Positions 11,499 to 24,300 of a stretch of DNA of 64,000 bases are shown piece by piece. Position 1 is the stretch's first letter. Every line of letters begins with the position of its first letter. A model generated the notes under the pieces. That model made no database searches, was not told where the DNA came from, and saw only the letters and a program-made list of their open reading frames with translations. Location of the stretch: the NCBI RefSeq assembly GCF_026914265.1, contig NC_069135.1, forward strand, positions 3,861,001 through 3,925,000, written 5' to 3'. The position numbers were made by a program, and so were the translations under genes. Origin of the DNA: Mya arenaria (taxonomy: Eukaryota; Mollusca; Bivalvia; Myida; Myidae).

Positions 11499-12078
11499 CT
11501 GCTCCCATTTCAAATATCGAAAACAGTTGTACACATTGCGTTAACAATATGTTTATATTACGTACCAGTTGTAATTAAGCTATATGTAAAAGCGGAGCAG
11601 GGATATACGACAAGATGAATACTTTATCGATATCAATATCCCCACGTTGTGGCGTTGTTGTTTTTATTCGTATTTAAGCACGTCTTTTCAGCGAAAGCCT
11701 CGCTGGTGCGCTAATACTCTTACCTTGGATAAGCGGCAACATTATGACTGTTCATGATGTTTAAGAATTAATACATTCATTGTCAGAAGCAATGCACCCA
11801 CGTGTATCATAACCAACAACTCTTTCATTTTGTTTACAGATATGTGTAACCACCTTTTTGAATTGAGGTGATCGTTGTGGGTGCAGTGTTATATTTTCAT
11901 AGATACTTATCAATATCTATACCGCCGACTCTACTCCCATCGATAACAAAAAATGCAGCTACAAAAGCACTTTCACATTTCGCCGCCAAGCAAAAGCATG
12001 ACTGAATGACAAAAACAGTGAATGGTTAATATTATAAACGTGATCCGATACCCAATTATGTTTTTTACCCTCCGTTTT

Positions 12079-12098
12079 ATCTGTATCTGTATCTGTAA
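12079..12098 (-). repeat. 3' terminal microsatellite of the LINE
   Basis: Three tandem ATCTGT units on the plus strand mark the end of the retrotransposon. Confidence 0.6.
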
Positions 12099-12152
12099 GG
12101 GTACGTCGTAGTAACCAATTCTGGCTTTAACACGACGGGGGGAGTGCGCGAA

Positions 12153-15100
12153 TTAGTCACAAAATGAAATTCTATTCTTAAAAGAGTCTATTGATGTTGC
12201 ATTCACTTGTTCTTCACTGAGTTTATTCCAGTCTATCACTGTTCTAACAAAGAATGAGTTTTTAAAGTTTAAGGTATTTGCAAACACTGGTTTATAACAC
12301 TTGCTATTGTTACACACTGATCTTTCTACAATATAGTCACTGATATAGTCTTTATAATTTCGTGTTCTGATAGGACGTCTATTGCCCTGAGGAGAGAGAT
12401 ATTCCCGTATGTTAATGGCCGGTACTAGCCCTTCCACCACCTTATACATGAAGGTCAATCGTAGCTGTTTACGCCGATCTTGGAGGCTTGGTAGTTCTAG
12501 TTGTTCTAGCATAGATGTTACGCAGCCTGCGGATCTGGATCTGTAGTCGTTGGTGATGAATCTTGCAGCCTTTCTTTGTATCTTTTCAATTTTCTCGGTT
12601 TCAGATTTAGTATAAGGGTCCCAAATAGTACATCCATATTTTAGCTTTGATCGAACTAGTGCTAAGTATGCGTTCTTTCGACATGATGTTGGACAATGGT
12701 GTAAATTTCTTCTTAGGAAGCCGATGGAAGAGTTAGCCTTCTTGCAGATGTTGTTAATGTGAGTGGACCATTTCATATCTTCCGAGAGTGTAATTCCTAG
12801 GTATGGGTTGACTTGAACTTGTTGTAGAATGGAGCCGTTGATGTTATAAAAATGACTTGACTTGGATTTGGAGCTTAGAACGAAGCATTTCTTTGAGTTG
12901 AATCTCATTCCCCATGTAGAAGCCCATTGGTGTAAACTGTCTAGGTCTTTTTGGAGTAATATATGGTCTTTCTGCGACTTGTTTTGACGGTAGAGTAAAC
13001 AATCGTCGGCGAATAGCCTCACTTGTGACTTGACATGGTCTGGAAGATCGTTTATATGGCATAAAAACAGGAGCGGTCCCAACACGGTACCCTGGGGAAC
13101 GCCGGATCCAACATGGACTGAGCTTGACTGTTCGCTCTCCACAACTACGCTCATCTGTCTATGCATGAGAAAGTTAGAAATCCATGTATGTAGGTTTCCT
13201 CTAATGCCGTAAGCTTGTAGTTTATGAAGGAGTTTCTTGTGGGGCACCGTATCGAAGGCCTTGCTAAAGTCTAATATAATGGTGTCTACTTGTTTGTCGG
13301 TGTCAAAACTGGAGAGGAAGTCGTGAGATGTTTCTACTAGTTGCGATTCACAGGAATATCCACTTCTAAATCCATGGTTGAGGGAAGTAAGAGCTTTATG
13401 GTGTTCGAGATGTGTCATGATGTGCCGACAAATGATGTGTTCTAGTAGTTTACTAAGAATGCAGGTTAATTAAACTGGCCGGTAGTTTTCTGGGAGGTGG
13501 CGATCCCCTTTCTTGAAAACGGGAGTAACAAATGAATTTCTCCAATCTAGAGGTAATTCACCAGAGTCAATAAACGACTGGAAGATGGAAGTCACAGCTG
13601 GAGCTAGTTCAACTGCACACTGTTGAAGGACTTTCGTAGGAAGCTGGTCTGGACCACCTGCTTTTATTGTATCCAAGTTCAGTAGAAGTTTTCTGACTCC
13701 TTCTTGAGATATTACAAGATGTTCAATATTTTCAGATATTCTATTTGGAAATTCTGGTAACTGTTCAACATGTTCACTGGTAAATACTGATTCAAAATGT
13801 TTTACTAAAAGTTCTGCCTTTGTTTTACTATCACTGGTTAAATGTCCTTTGTCTTTGAGAGGGGCGACTCCCACGTTGTCTTCTTTTTTTGACTTTATGA
13901 AACGCCAGAAAGGTTTTGTGTTGTTTGACTTTAGTCCTTCATTAATAATGTCATTCACATGAGTCCATTCAGCCTTTCTAAATTTTCTTTTGCAGTGTTT
14001 CTGATAGTCCTTATACAGTGACCAGTTGTTCGTTGCTCGAGCTTTCTTGTATAATCTTGCCTTTCTTTTGAGCATCCTTCTAAGTTTCATTGTTAGCCAT
14101 GGAGTTGAGTTGTTGGATTTCTTGGTACGTGTAGGGATATTCCTGTCGATTGTGTTTTTGAGTTCATGTTTGAAAATGTTCCAAAGTTGGTCAGTAGTAC
14201 TGTCTGAAGTTGCAAGTGAGGTAACACGCTGAGATATGTTCTTAGAGTCTGCTTTTATCTGTTCCCAGTTGGCCTTTGAGTAGATAAGGCATTTCCTTGG
14301 TTTTTGCTTTACGTATATGGGTTTAGTATCTGAGTCCGCAACAACTATGGCATGGTCGGAGATTCCTGGAGCGTTGGCCGTCGATTTGATGATTGAAGGG
14401 TTTGACGTAAAAATGAGATATAATAGGTTGTTCTCTCTAGTAGGTTGGTCGTGGATCTGTGTGAGATTAAACTCTGTAATAACATCTAGAAGGGCTTGTT
14501 GGACTTCCCGGTCTTGTGCATTGTTGCGTACGGTGAGTGTTTTCCAGTCAATATCCGGACAGTTAAAGTCTCCTGCAAGTATAATATGTTTTTCTTTTCC
14601 AGTTGTAGTCAGTTCTAGAGATTTTTTCAGTTCCGAAACATGAATAAGACTTCGATGTGGCATGTAGAAGGATGAAATTAATAAGTCTTTGGATCCTTTA
14701 ACTTTTACTTTTGTCCATTCAATTTCACAGTTTGTAACTAGCTCTGGTTTTTCTTCGGATATAAGATCTTGGTGGACGAGGACAAACACACCACCGCCTA
14801 ATGTTCCTCTGTCATTTCTAAAAGCATTGTAATTTTGCGGAAATACTTCACTGGACTTTATGGAATCAGCAGTCTCCGCTTTTCCAGGCTGTACTCCCTT
14901 TAACCATGATTCCGTGCCACAAACGATATCTGGGCGTATGTAGTTCAGCGCTGCTTGGAACTCGGAGCTTTTCCCACCTCTGATACTCCTGCAATTGATA
15001 TTCATTATGCGTAAGTTCTTTTTGTTGGAAATACAGAATAGAGATGATGAATTCAAATGTTTACTGTTTGTTGCACTATTAAGTCTAGATGAGTGACGAT

Positions 15101-15195
15101 TTCCCGCTGGGCTACTAGCATGGAGCGGACTGAATGGAGCTTTTGATGAAATGGAGTCAATAGTAGTTTTCTAGTATAACATAACCTTTTCTTGC
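12153..15195 (-). pseudogene. LINE endonuclease-reverse transcriptase, one premature stop
   Basis: The frame is continuous except for TAA at 13470-13472, which falls in the conserved NYRPVSL block (Ser TCA to TAA). The N-terminal part has endonuclease motifs: IMNINCRSIRGG, AGDFNCPDIDW (near 14560-14580) and GISDHAIVVAD (near 14345-14365). After it come reverse transcriptase motifs: KGDRHLPENYRPV, LDFSKAFDTVPH, GVPQGTVLGPLLF and LFADDCLLYRQ (FADD near 13003-13014). The LINE C-terminal region ends FKNRISFCD. Such proteins nick target DNA and copy the element's RNA in place. Both halves keep all key residues, so the element was recently active. The symbol-less call CR1-like is from RT style; L2 or Rex/Babar relatives are possible. 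Confidence 0.88.
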
Positions 15196-15339
15196 GTTTG
15201 GTTGCATTTTTTTAATAAATTATTAAATTAAGTTTCATATATATTTTTTAAATAACTGAATGTGTCATTCTTCGCAACAGGCATCATTTAATTGATAAAT
15301 ATTTTGAAAAAGAAAAACATGTAAATATTCTGAAACATT

Positions 15340-15376
15340 GGTCACGTGACTCTCTCTTTTCCTAGCGTGGACCATC
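15340..15376 (+). promoter_or_regulatory. RPL18A core promoter with TOP-like pyrimidine tract
   Basis: A CACGTG E-box (within GTCACGTGAC, 15341-15350) is followed by the pyrimidine tract TCTCTCTTTTCC (15351-15362), 15 bases before the ATG. Metazoan ribosomal protein mRNAs start in such tracts, which place their translation under growth control (TOR). The transcription start inside the tract is inference. Confidence 0.6.
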
Positions 15377-15394
15377 ATGAAGGCTCGTGGGAAT
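15377..15394 (+). CDS. RPL18A: RPL18A exon 1
   Basis: Codes MKARGN and stops at a strong GTATGT donor. The very short first coding exon is common in ribosomal protein genes. Confidence 0.93.
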
Positions 15395-18300
15395 GTATGT
15401 CACTTTAAAAGCCTACGATTATTCGGTCTTTTTTGTATTTTTTTCCATCAAATTTTTGCCAAATTACAAATGCACGAATAATCATATCTTTTGTTTTGTA
15501 ACTTTTCAACAAATTAAATATATACGTACACGGACCGTAAATGTAATATATTTTCGCGAACCCACCCTGTTTGTCAACATCCTTTCAGTGTAAATTACTT
15601 TAACCGAATGACCATGATGCCTCTTAAAAGATTTTTTGTTCATCATTGTATTCACGCTAGGTCAACACGCCTCGACTCGTCGCGGTTCTGAACAAGTTTT
15701 GGTTGAACCCTTTGAAATAGTAAAGCAACCAGTTACTACAAAATGTATATTAAATCCACGTATTTTGGGAAATTTAAAGTGGCCCATTTGCCATTTGAAT
15801 CGTTCACATTGGCCGGCAGTAGGTTCTTCTTTACATGACTGCTTGTCAATGGAATACTCACTAGAATGTCGCCACTCAGGGCGATAATAATTGCTATAGT
15901 CTTGGCCCTTGGGAGACTTGAAAGGGACATTATAACCAAAATGCAGGTGTTTTGACTTTGTTTTATTGAGCCAGTCCAATTTGGTGTAGTGAGAGTGAGC
16001 ATGCTGCACAGACTATATTAGTGCAAAATTGCAAAAAAATTAACGCATTAATAAATTGGCAAGATGTAGATGGTGTCGAAAAACTTATGTATCATAAACG
16101 GTTCATAATATAAAGCTTAGTACACTTGTTACTGGAGACAAAAAGTAGAAATTGTAGCAAGGCCCATAACTTCGGCTTTAGTAATTCTCAAAAAAAAAAG
16201 CAAAGGCAATTGAGATCTCAAAAAAAAATAAAAAAAATGCTTTAATAATCATTTATGCCACTTGATCACGATCTTTTATTTATGCTTTTTTTCAGCTCAA
16301 GCAGTACAAGGTGATTGGGCGTTCCGTGCCCACAGAGAAGGACCGTACTCCACCTCTGTACCAAATGCAGATCTTCGCCCCGGACAAGTGTACAGCCAAG
16401 TCTCGCTTCTGGTACTTTGTGTGCCAATTGAAAAAGATGAAGAGGACACTGGGCGAAATTGTCTCCTGTCAGGAGGTTAAAGCAATTACTAATTATTACA
16501 ACAATTTTCATGCAATAAATTTCAATACTATGTGCTTAGCAAGGCTTCTAAAAACCGACAATTTGCTGGTCTAAACCGATTTTGACTGCCAGACTGATTG
16601 CAGTCACAGAAAATGGCTTAAAATTAGCTCCGATAATTCTTTTTTTCAATTTTTGTTGAAAATCAATTAAAAAAGAACTGAATTTGTAATACACAGTGTT
16701 TGCCATATCACATCCTAAACATCCAGGCAGTGAATTTTTTTGGAATTATTTTTACCGCCTGTGCCTCGCAAATTGGGAAAAAATGACACCTTTGGGAAAA
16801 ATACAAAATCAGGCCAAAATAGCTAATATCAGTCTGTACAAAAGTCATTATCACATTGCAGGACACGAGGTCCTGCAATACAGTCTACATTGCAGGACCG
16901 GACCAGTTTTTGCAGGACCAAACATTTTATGTACATTTTTGTGAAAGTCAGGGCTTTCAACAGGGTCTAAACCCAATGGTCAATGACTCTTAAAATCTGA
17001 TTTTCAAGAGTCAAAATCAGATCTTCAAGTGTCATTGTCCGTGTTTTTCTAAATAAATGGTCTTACTTCTTAATTATAGTTTTCATCTGTCGTATGATGG
17101 CATTGCAAGGTACATGATTATCGATTAAAAACTAATACATATATACATTTGTTAAACTGATATAGACATGGTTTAAAAAACTAATACAAAATATATTTAA
17201 GCATTGTTGTTTTTTAAACCATCGTGCTAAGTGAAAAAGCCTTCTAAGGTATCCGTTAATTTGCATAATGGGCGAGTTATCACGTCATTGAGTTTGAGTG
17301 CTGCTAATTAACATGGAAACCAATTAGATTCCAGATCGATAATCAGTTGTCATTGCGGGTGTTAATTGCTCTTGACTTTAATTGATAAAAAGACATTTAG
17401 ATCATGTCTTGCAAATGATTAATATCACAAATTTTCGGGTCATTTACGATTTTGAATGCGTCAACACCCGGGGAGCTCGGGTCGATCAACGCCCTGATTA
17501 AGTTGGTTTGATAAAGTAAACATAGGTTAGTTAAAAAATTAACAAGATACACGTTTGACACATATTTATTAAATCATTTTGCCCCAAAAATTATTGCCGG
17601 ACAAGCGAGCCTACAATATAGCTGTGATTGTCGGACCTCGCCATTTATTACCAGCGGGAGCCGAGGTCCGACAAACAGTACAGACTGAAATATAATGGCA
17701 AATATACATGTTTTAACTTTTTATGCCTACATAATGCTGTGAAAGAGTAAGTATTGTCAAGAATTTGTTTATATTTCAAGAAATTCATTTTTTTTTTGCT
17801 TTTTTATACATTTACGTAATGGACATTTATCAAATTGGGAAAAATGGACAGTTTTTCACAAGGGGAAACAGCCTTTAGAGTAAATTGCACCAAAAAAAAT
17901 AACTACCAGGGGACATCCTATTGTAGCTAGGGGACATCCTTGAGGGCGATAACTGTGTAAATTGACTCCTTCTTTCCATTAAACCAAAGAGATGTCTGAT
18001 TCGCCGTCTTTCTCATGAAAAAGGTTGTAATACTTTTGGTAAGAAGATCCATTATCATTATGTCATATATACAAATTTTGTCATTGTGAATCGGTGAAAG
18101 CATTAAAATTCCAAAATAGCTTACCTAGTCATGCCTTAATTCGCTGGATATCAAGTGTCATGCTTTACAGAGTCTGAGAACTGAGTGCACTTAGTCATTT
18201 GAAAAAATGTTATGAAAAATTTGTTGTTAATATCAACTTTACAGAAGCCCTAATTATGAATACTGATATCAGTTTATTATAGATTATCAGTTGAATGTTG

Positions 18301-21300
18301 ATCCACTGTATTAGCATTGAAGAAATAAATCCCAATACTGTTTCACTTTTTGTCGTCTGACTGTATTCCACCGGCAGCAATTAGTAAGATCGCAGTGTTC
18401 CTAGTTAGAAATGCAGCAGAATTCAATGAGAATCTCATAAAAAAAAGGTTGACAGTATACACATCGCGAAAATCTGTGACATAATTATTCAGACATTTTT
18501 ATAACCAGACTGGAACAGGTCTATATTTTGGGGGGGCTGGGGGGTCGATGTTGCTGGGTTCAGACTCATTGAGGATCCAAACTTTGAGAAGCCCTGGTGC
18601 TAAGGCGTATTTTGTTCCTGTTGAGGTTGATACCTATCGCATCTGCATCTGATTTTGTGCTTTTTCGGGTTTTATTTAAATTGTCTTCTGTCAGGAGGTA
18701 AAACATAATACATGTATCCTTTATGCAAATTTGTCAAAACATGATTATTCATTACCCTTCAAGGCTTGGCTACTTAATTTGTGCATGTTGATGAACCTTG
18801 CCATCATAATTTTTAATTTTTTGAATACAAGTTTGCAGTGTTATTGTAGTGATTGCTCATTTATATCTGCAGATATACGAGAAGAAGCCCCTAAAGATCA
18901 AGAACGTTGGTATCTGGCTGAGGTATGTGTCAAGGAGTGGGGAACACAACATGTACCGCGAGTACAGGGATCTTACAGCTGCCGGAGCTGTCACACAGTG
19001 CTGTAAGTGCACCCCTTAAACCTTGTGCCTCGCCCCTTAGTTTTTGTGCCTCCATTATAAATATACCATTTGTCAATTAAGGTGATATAAGGCTTTAATC
19101 CAATATTGCTATCTTGCAACACTATTAATAAAACTTCTTGTTGGGATATGACAGTCACGTAAATAGCTGGTCAACCAAAATATAAGTGACATTTTAAAAA
19201 AAAATTGTGTAAATTTTTCTGCCTTTCAGAGGCTGTTCCATTTGAAATCACTATACTTGATGGAAAATTAATTTATTCAAAACAACCTAGAATAAAAAAA
19301 TCTGCCAAAAAAGTGCTTTTACATTTATATAGTATATTTATAACATCGTACATGTAAAGAAAATACAGATGTGACATAGAGCATAATGAATGATTGTGGT
19401 TACAAATTAAACTGTTGATATCATGAAAATTCACAAAATCAGTCAAACATTTGCCAAAAACTGATCTACATAGCCAGTGAAGGTGGGCACGTGCTAGTCT
19501 TGTGATACAACAAGGTGTGAACAAATTAGGTGGCTTCTGTTAAATTAATCTAGGCCTTTGAACTCGCCAAGGTATGTCAAAATAACACTGTATACACACT
19601 TAGTCCAAAGGGCCGATATTTCTTTTGACACCATACAATCTTCCATTGATTGTCAACCTTTCATGGATGTTATGAAAACAAAAGACTAAGAACAGCCTAT
19701 TATCCTAGATTTTACTTGCAGCTGGTAGAGTTAACATGTCTGGTATAAGATGTATGATAGTAAATTAAAGGATCAACATCTTGCTTAAAAAATCACCTTT
19801 TTTGCTGGATGCCTTTAAAAGTTTTTCCCTTCTCAAAGGTCCCAAGCCCCTTCCCCTTATTCAGAAAAAAATCCTGACTTGGTTAAGTTCATATTGTTCT
19901 TTAGAAACCAATGGAAGAAATTTGAAACCCTTCACACACCCTTCGTGGGGTAAACAATTAAACCCTAAATGATGCATGAGAATGTTGGTTATTAGCTCGT
20001 CTGTTTTTCGAAGAAAAAAAGTCGAGTTATTGTGATAGCCTTGGCGTCGTCGGCGTCGTCTGCGTCTGCGTCGTCGTCGTCCAAAAACTTTAACCTTACC
20101 TCATAACTCAAAAACCGTTCAACATTTTCACATTAAACTTGCTACACGTGTTCCTATTAACACTATGCATGTTTATAGCAGGTCATATAATTTTGCCTTT
20201 AATTAATATTGAGTTATCCCCCCTTTTCGACTTGGAATTTCATCAGACGAGCGTTGGCACCCACTCCGCGGTGCTCTTGTTTTTAGTTATACACCTGTTA
20301 CAGACTGTCATGTTCAATACACTTTTTGTTTAGTAGGTTATCATGGATTAGGGCAGAGTGAACATGGCTACTTGTCAATACTTCAAAAAAAATTTCATCT
20401 GCAAGTAGGCCAAACAAACAATTAAAAAACACACAAAAATACTGCATAATTCAAAGTAAGGTACAACTACAACATTCGCATTGACTACTGTTGATTCCAG
20501 TGTGTGCTTTTATGACCAATTCAAAATGCTAGAACATTAATTTTCTTTTTTTTGAAGTGTGTGTTTTAATATGTAGTTTAAAACCTTTCAAGCATTAAAC
20601 AGAACATTACTAAACACAATTGTCCAATGACGACAAGATAATTCTCACATAAAGCCTAATAATAAAAAAGTAATGATAAAAAACAGCCTACCTACCCTAC
20701 CTGTTTACATGATGTTACTTGAACCCAACCATAATTTTTTGGTGTAGGATCATACCTGTGTATTTGTGCTTTGCCTCTTAAAGACACTTGTACTTGTCTC
20801 TAAATTTGACTAAGAAAATATGACATAATAATATGAATACCAGCTCTGTGACTTTAAAATTATATAATATACATGATTTTTGTTGTGTGTGCTTTTCTTA
20901 CCCCCTCTATAAAAAGTTCTTGTAAAATCTTGCAAAAGTCTAATTTGACTGTTATTCGTGGAACTTATTTCCAATTCAATGATTAAAGCAGATTTCCCCC
21001 AAAATTTGATTCTATCACAGATATATCAGGGGTTTTCCTAATGATTTGACTTTCACTTGCCCCGGGGGCAAGTCAATTTGAACATCTACTTGCCCCCTGT
21101 GAAATTTTGTTGCCCGATCTTTGCAAATGTTTATATGTATACCATTTTAGTCAATCTGTATTAAAGGCAATGATATTTATTGATAAACACAAAGAATAAC
21201 ATTTAACAGATCTTAACTGTTACATTTTATTTTCAAACGAGCATCATCCAGCCATAGCCTCACTGTCACTTCTGGTCGATTTTTTGCATTTTCTATCATT

Positions 21301-24300
21301 TCATTTTTACAATGACCTTGCGATTCTTTATGAGCCTTTCAAGAGTGTTTTCGAAAGAAGTTTGAACACGTAACAAAAGAACCAACATCATCATATTTCG
21401 TACAAACTTTACATTTCATGAGATGATTTTCGTATTCTAACCATTTAAATTCGTTTAACCAGAAAGATTGAAAGATTCTCTTTCTACTATCTTTTTCTTT
21501 CATTATCGGTAGTTTTCGGCTTAGATTTTTGTTTACTTTTAGAGAAAATTGAGAAAAAGGTGTTCAGTTTCGGCCCGTTTGTCTCCGTCCGCCATCTTGC
21601 CAAGGCTGACGAACGCTATACATTACGATTCATTTGATTGGCTTTTTAAACTCCAATAACCAATCAAAATTGGTTTAACTTATGCTTGTTAGGAAATATT
21701 TTAACCGAAAGAAAAATAAAATAAAACTACCGGAAAGCGTTCACTACGAAAGCTCACTTGCCCGGCGGGCTACCTGCTTTAGAAAATCGCTTGCCCGTGG
21801 CGATTTTAACCCGGCGCGGGCAAGCGGGCGTCCGCTTAAGAAAACCCCTGTATATAATTAAAACCAAAATGCCATATATGTCATTGTGTTTTCTTCTTTT
21901 TATCACGATACATGTAATGTTTACGTTTTTCAGACCGTGACATGGGTGCGAGGCATAGAGCCCGGTCCTCCACCATCCAGATCATGAGAGTGGAAGAGGT
22001 TGCGGCCAACAAGACCCGCAGACCCAACATCAAGCAGTTCCACGTAAGTGACACTGTGTTCTAGTTCTTGTGCAGAGCTTTTTCATCTTTCGGATTTCGA
22101 TAAAAATTCTGTACAGTTGATGAACTGCTGAACAATGTTGGTGGGAACCTTCTATATGCTCTCTTGGATAATGCACACCTTGCTGTACTGCTGACCAATG
22201 TTGGTAGGTACCTTCTATATGTGCTAGATCAAAGTCTTCCTGTCGCCTTTCCCTCAGACACATTGAGATCGAAAGTGAATCAGGATAGAAACATTTATAT
22301 GATGAATTACTGTAGCTATCAGTATGTATGCTGATCATGATGGAAGGTCATTCTTAAGTTAAATGATGAAAGGCCATTCTTTATAACCATTAAAAGGCCA
22401 TCCTAAAAGTTTTGTGATGAAAGGCAATGTTTAAAGTATGATGAAAGTCCATTCTATCTTCAGTAGGCAAAACCATTAAAAAAGTTTCAGGATGGTTCTT
22501 CACAACATTTTTTTTACTCAATTTGCCTCTCTTGATCAAGACAGAAAAGTCAATTCAGATACTTGGTGTCTGTTGGAATTTCATTGTTCAAGTTAGCAGA
22601 ATATAGCTACATTGTATGGTTCTGATTTGAAAAGGTAATTGCAACAGGACTTGTATAAGAGACTGGCCCCAATTTCATTTTAAGCATTTGGCACACCTTG
22701 CTGTACTGCCGACCATTGTTGGTAGGTACCTTCTATATGTGCTAGATCAAAGTCTTCCTGTCGCCTTTCCCTCGGACACATTGAGATTGAAAGTGAATCA
22801 GGATAGAAACATTAATATGATAAATTACCTATACTGTAGCTATGTCTGCTGATCATGATGAAAGGCCATTTTCAAAGTACCAGGGTATGTTTGTGGCAGT
22901 CTGATTGACTTCCAAAAAGGCCTCAACTTAAGAATAAAGAAAGCGCTCTTTGGTTGGAAAAACAATGATAGGATTGCTAAGTATAACCCAATGTCATGTA
23001 CTTGTATCTTGAACTTTTCTTTAGAATTGCCCTTACTGGTATGTCCTATAGAAATATCTAGTTCTTCACGATTTTACGGTTTTCTTAACACAATTTGCAA
23101 TCTGCCTGTGTTGATTTGGACGGAAAAATATGTTAATACAGACACTTTTAATCTGTCTGTTGGAATTTCATTCTACAAGTTTATAGCAGAATAAAGCCAT
23201 GGTTCCTTTATGTGAGAATAACTCAACTGCATTCAATTATAACCTAAAATTGCCACCATGTGACTACATAATTTCAAAGGTTATTGAAATAGTGCATGTA
23301 CAAGAGACTGGTCCCAATATCTTTTCAAACATTTGGCACACCTTGCTGTACTGCTGACCAGTGTTGGTAGGTACCTTCTATATGTGCAAGATCAAAGTCT
23401 TCCTGTCGCCTTTCCCTCAGACCCATTGAGATCGAAAGTGAATCAGGATAGAAACATTGTGATATATTTATATATTCTTGTAATTGGATGATGGTGGAAG
23501 GTCATTCTTAGAGTTTAGTTAAAAGTGGATTCGGATGACGGTGGGTGGAAGGTCATTCTTAGAGTTTAGTTAAAAGTGGATTCGGATGACGGTGGGTGGA
23601 AGGTCATTCTTAGAGTTTAGTTAAGTGGATTCGGATGACGGTGGGTGGAAGGTCATTCTTAGAGTTTAGTTAAAGTGGATTCGGATGACAGTGGAAGGTC
23701 ATTCTTAGAGTTGAGTTAAAATGGATTCAGATGATGGTGGAAGGTCATTCTTAAAGTTTGGTTTAAGTGGATTCACATGACGGTGGGTGGAAGTTCATTC
23801 TTAAAGTTTGGTTTAAGTGGATTCAGATGATGGTGGAAGGTCATTCTTAAAATTTGGTTTAAGTGGATTCAGATGACGTTGGGTGGAAGTTCATTCTTAA
23901 GAGTTTAGTTAAAAGTGGATTCAGATGACGGTGGGTGGAAGGTCATTCTTAAAGTTTGGTTTAAGTGGATTCAGATGACGGTGGGTGGAAGTTCATTCTT
24001 AAAGTTTGGTTTAAGTGGATTCAGATGACGGTGGGTGGAAGGTCATTCTTAGTTTGGTTTAAGTGGATTCAGATGACGGTGGGTGGAAGGTCATTCTTAA
24101 AGTTTGGTTTAAGTGGATTCAGATGACGGTGGGTGGAAGGTCATTCTTAAAGTTTGGTTTAAGTGGATTCAGATGACGGTGGGTGGAAGGTCATTCTTAA
24201 AGTTTGGTTTAAGTGGATTCAGATGACGGTGGAAGGTCATTCTTAAAGTTTGGTTTAAGTGGATTCAGATGACGGTGGGTGGAAGTTCATTCTTAAAGTT

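Larger units (their letters stand above)
12079..15200 (-). mobile_element. CR1-like non-LTR retrotransposon (LINE), nearly full second ORF
   Basis: The minus strand reads from about 15200 down to a short ATACAG-type tandem repeat (12079-12098) that forms the 3' end, as in CR1-group LINEs, which end in microsatellite rather than poly(A). One frame spans an apurinic-like endonuclease and a reverse transcriptase. No ORF1 or 5' UTR is visible, so the copy is probably 5'-truncated. The frame is open upstream of the first ATG as far as a TAA near 15225. Confidence 0.85.

Noticed and set aside
15636..16009. Overlapping frames on both strands in RPL18A intron 1
   Set aside because: No family resemblance and no splice support; intronic.
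22030..22338. 102-codon minus-strand frame
   Set aside because: Antisense to the snoRNA unit and exon 4 edge of RPL18A; a similar frame at copy 4 simply reflects the duplicated RNA unit.
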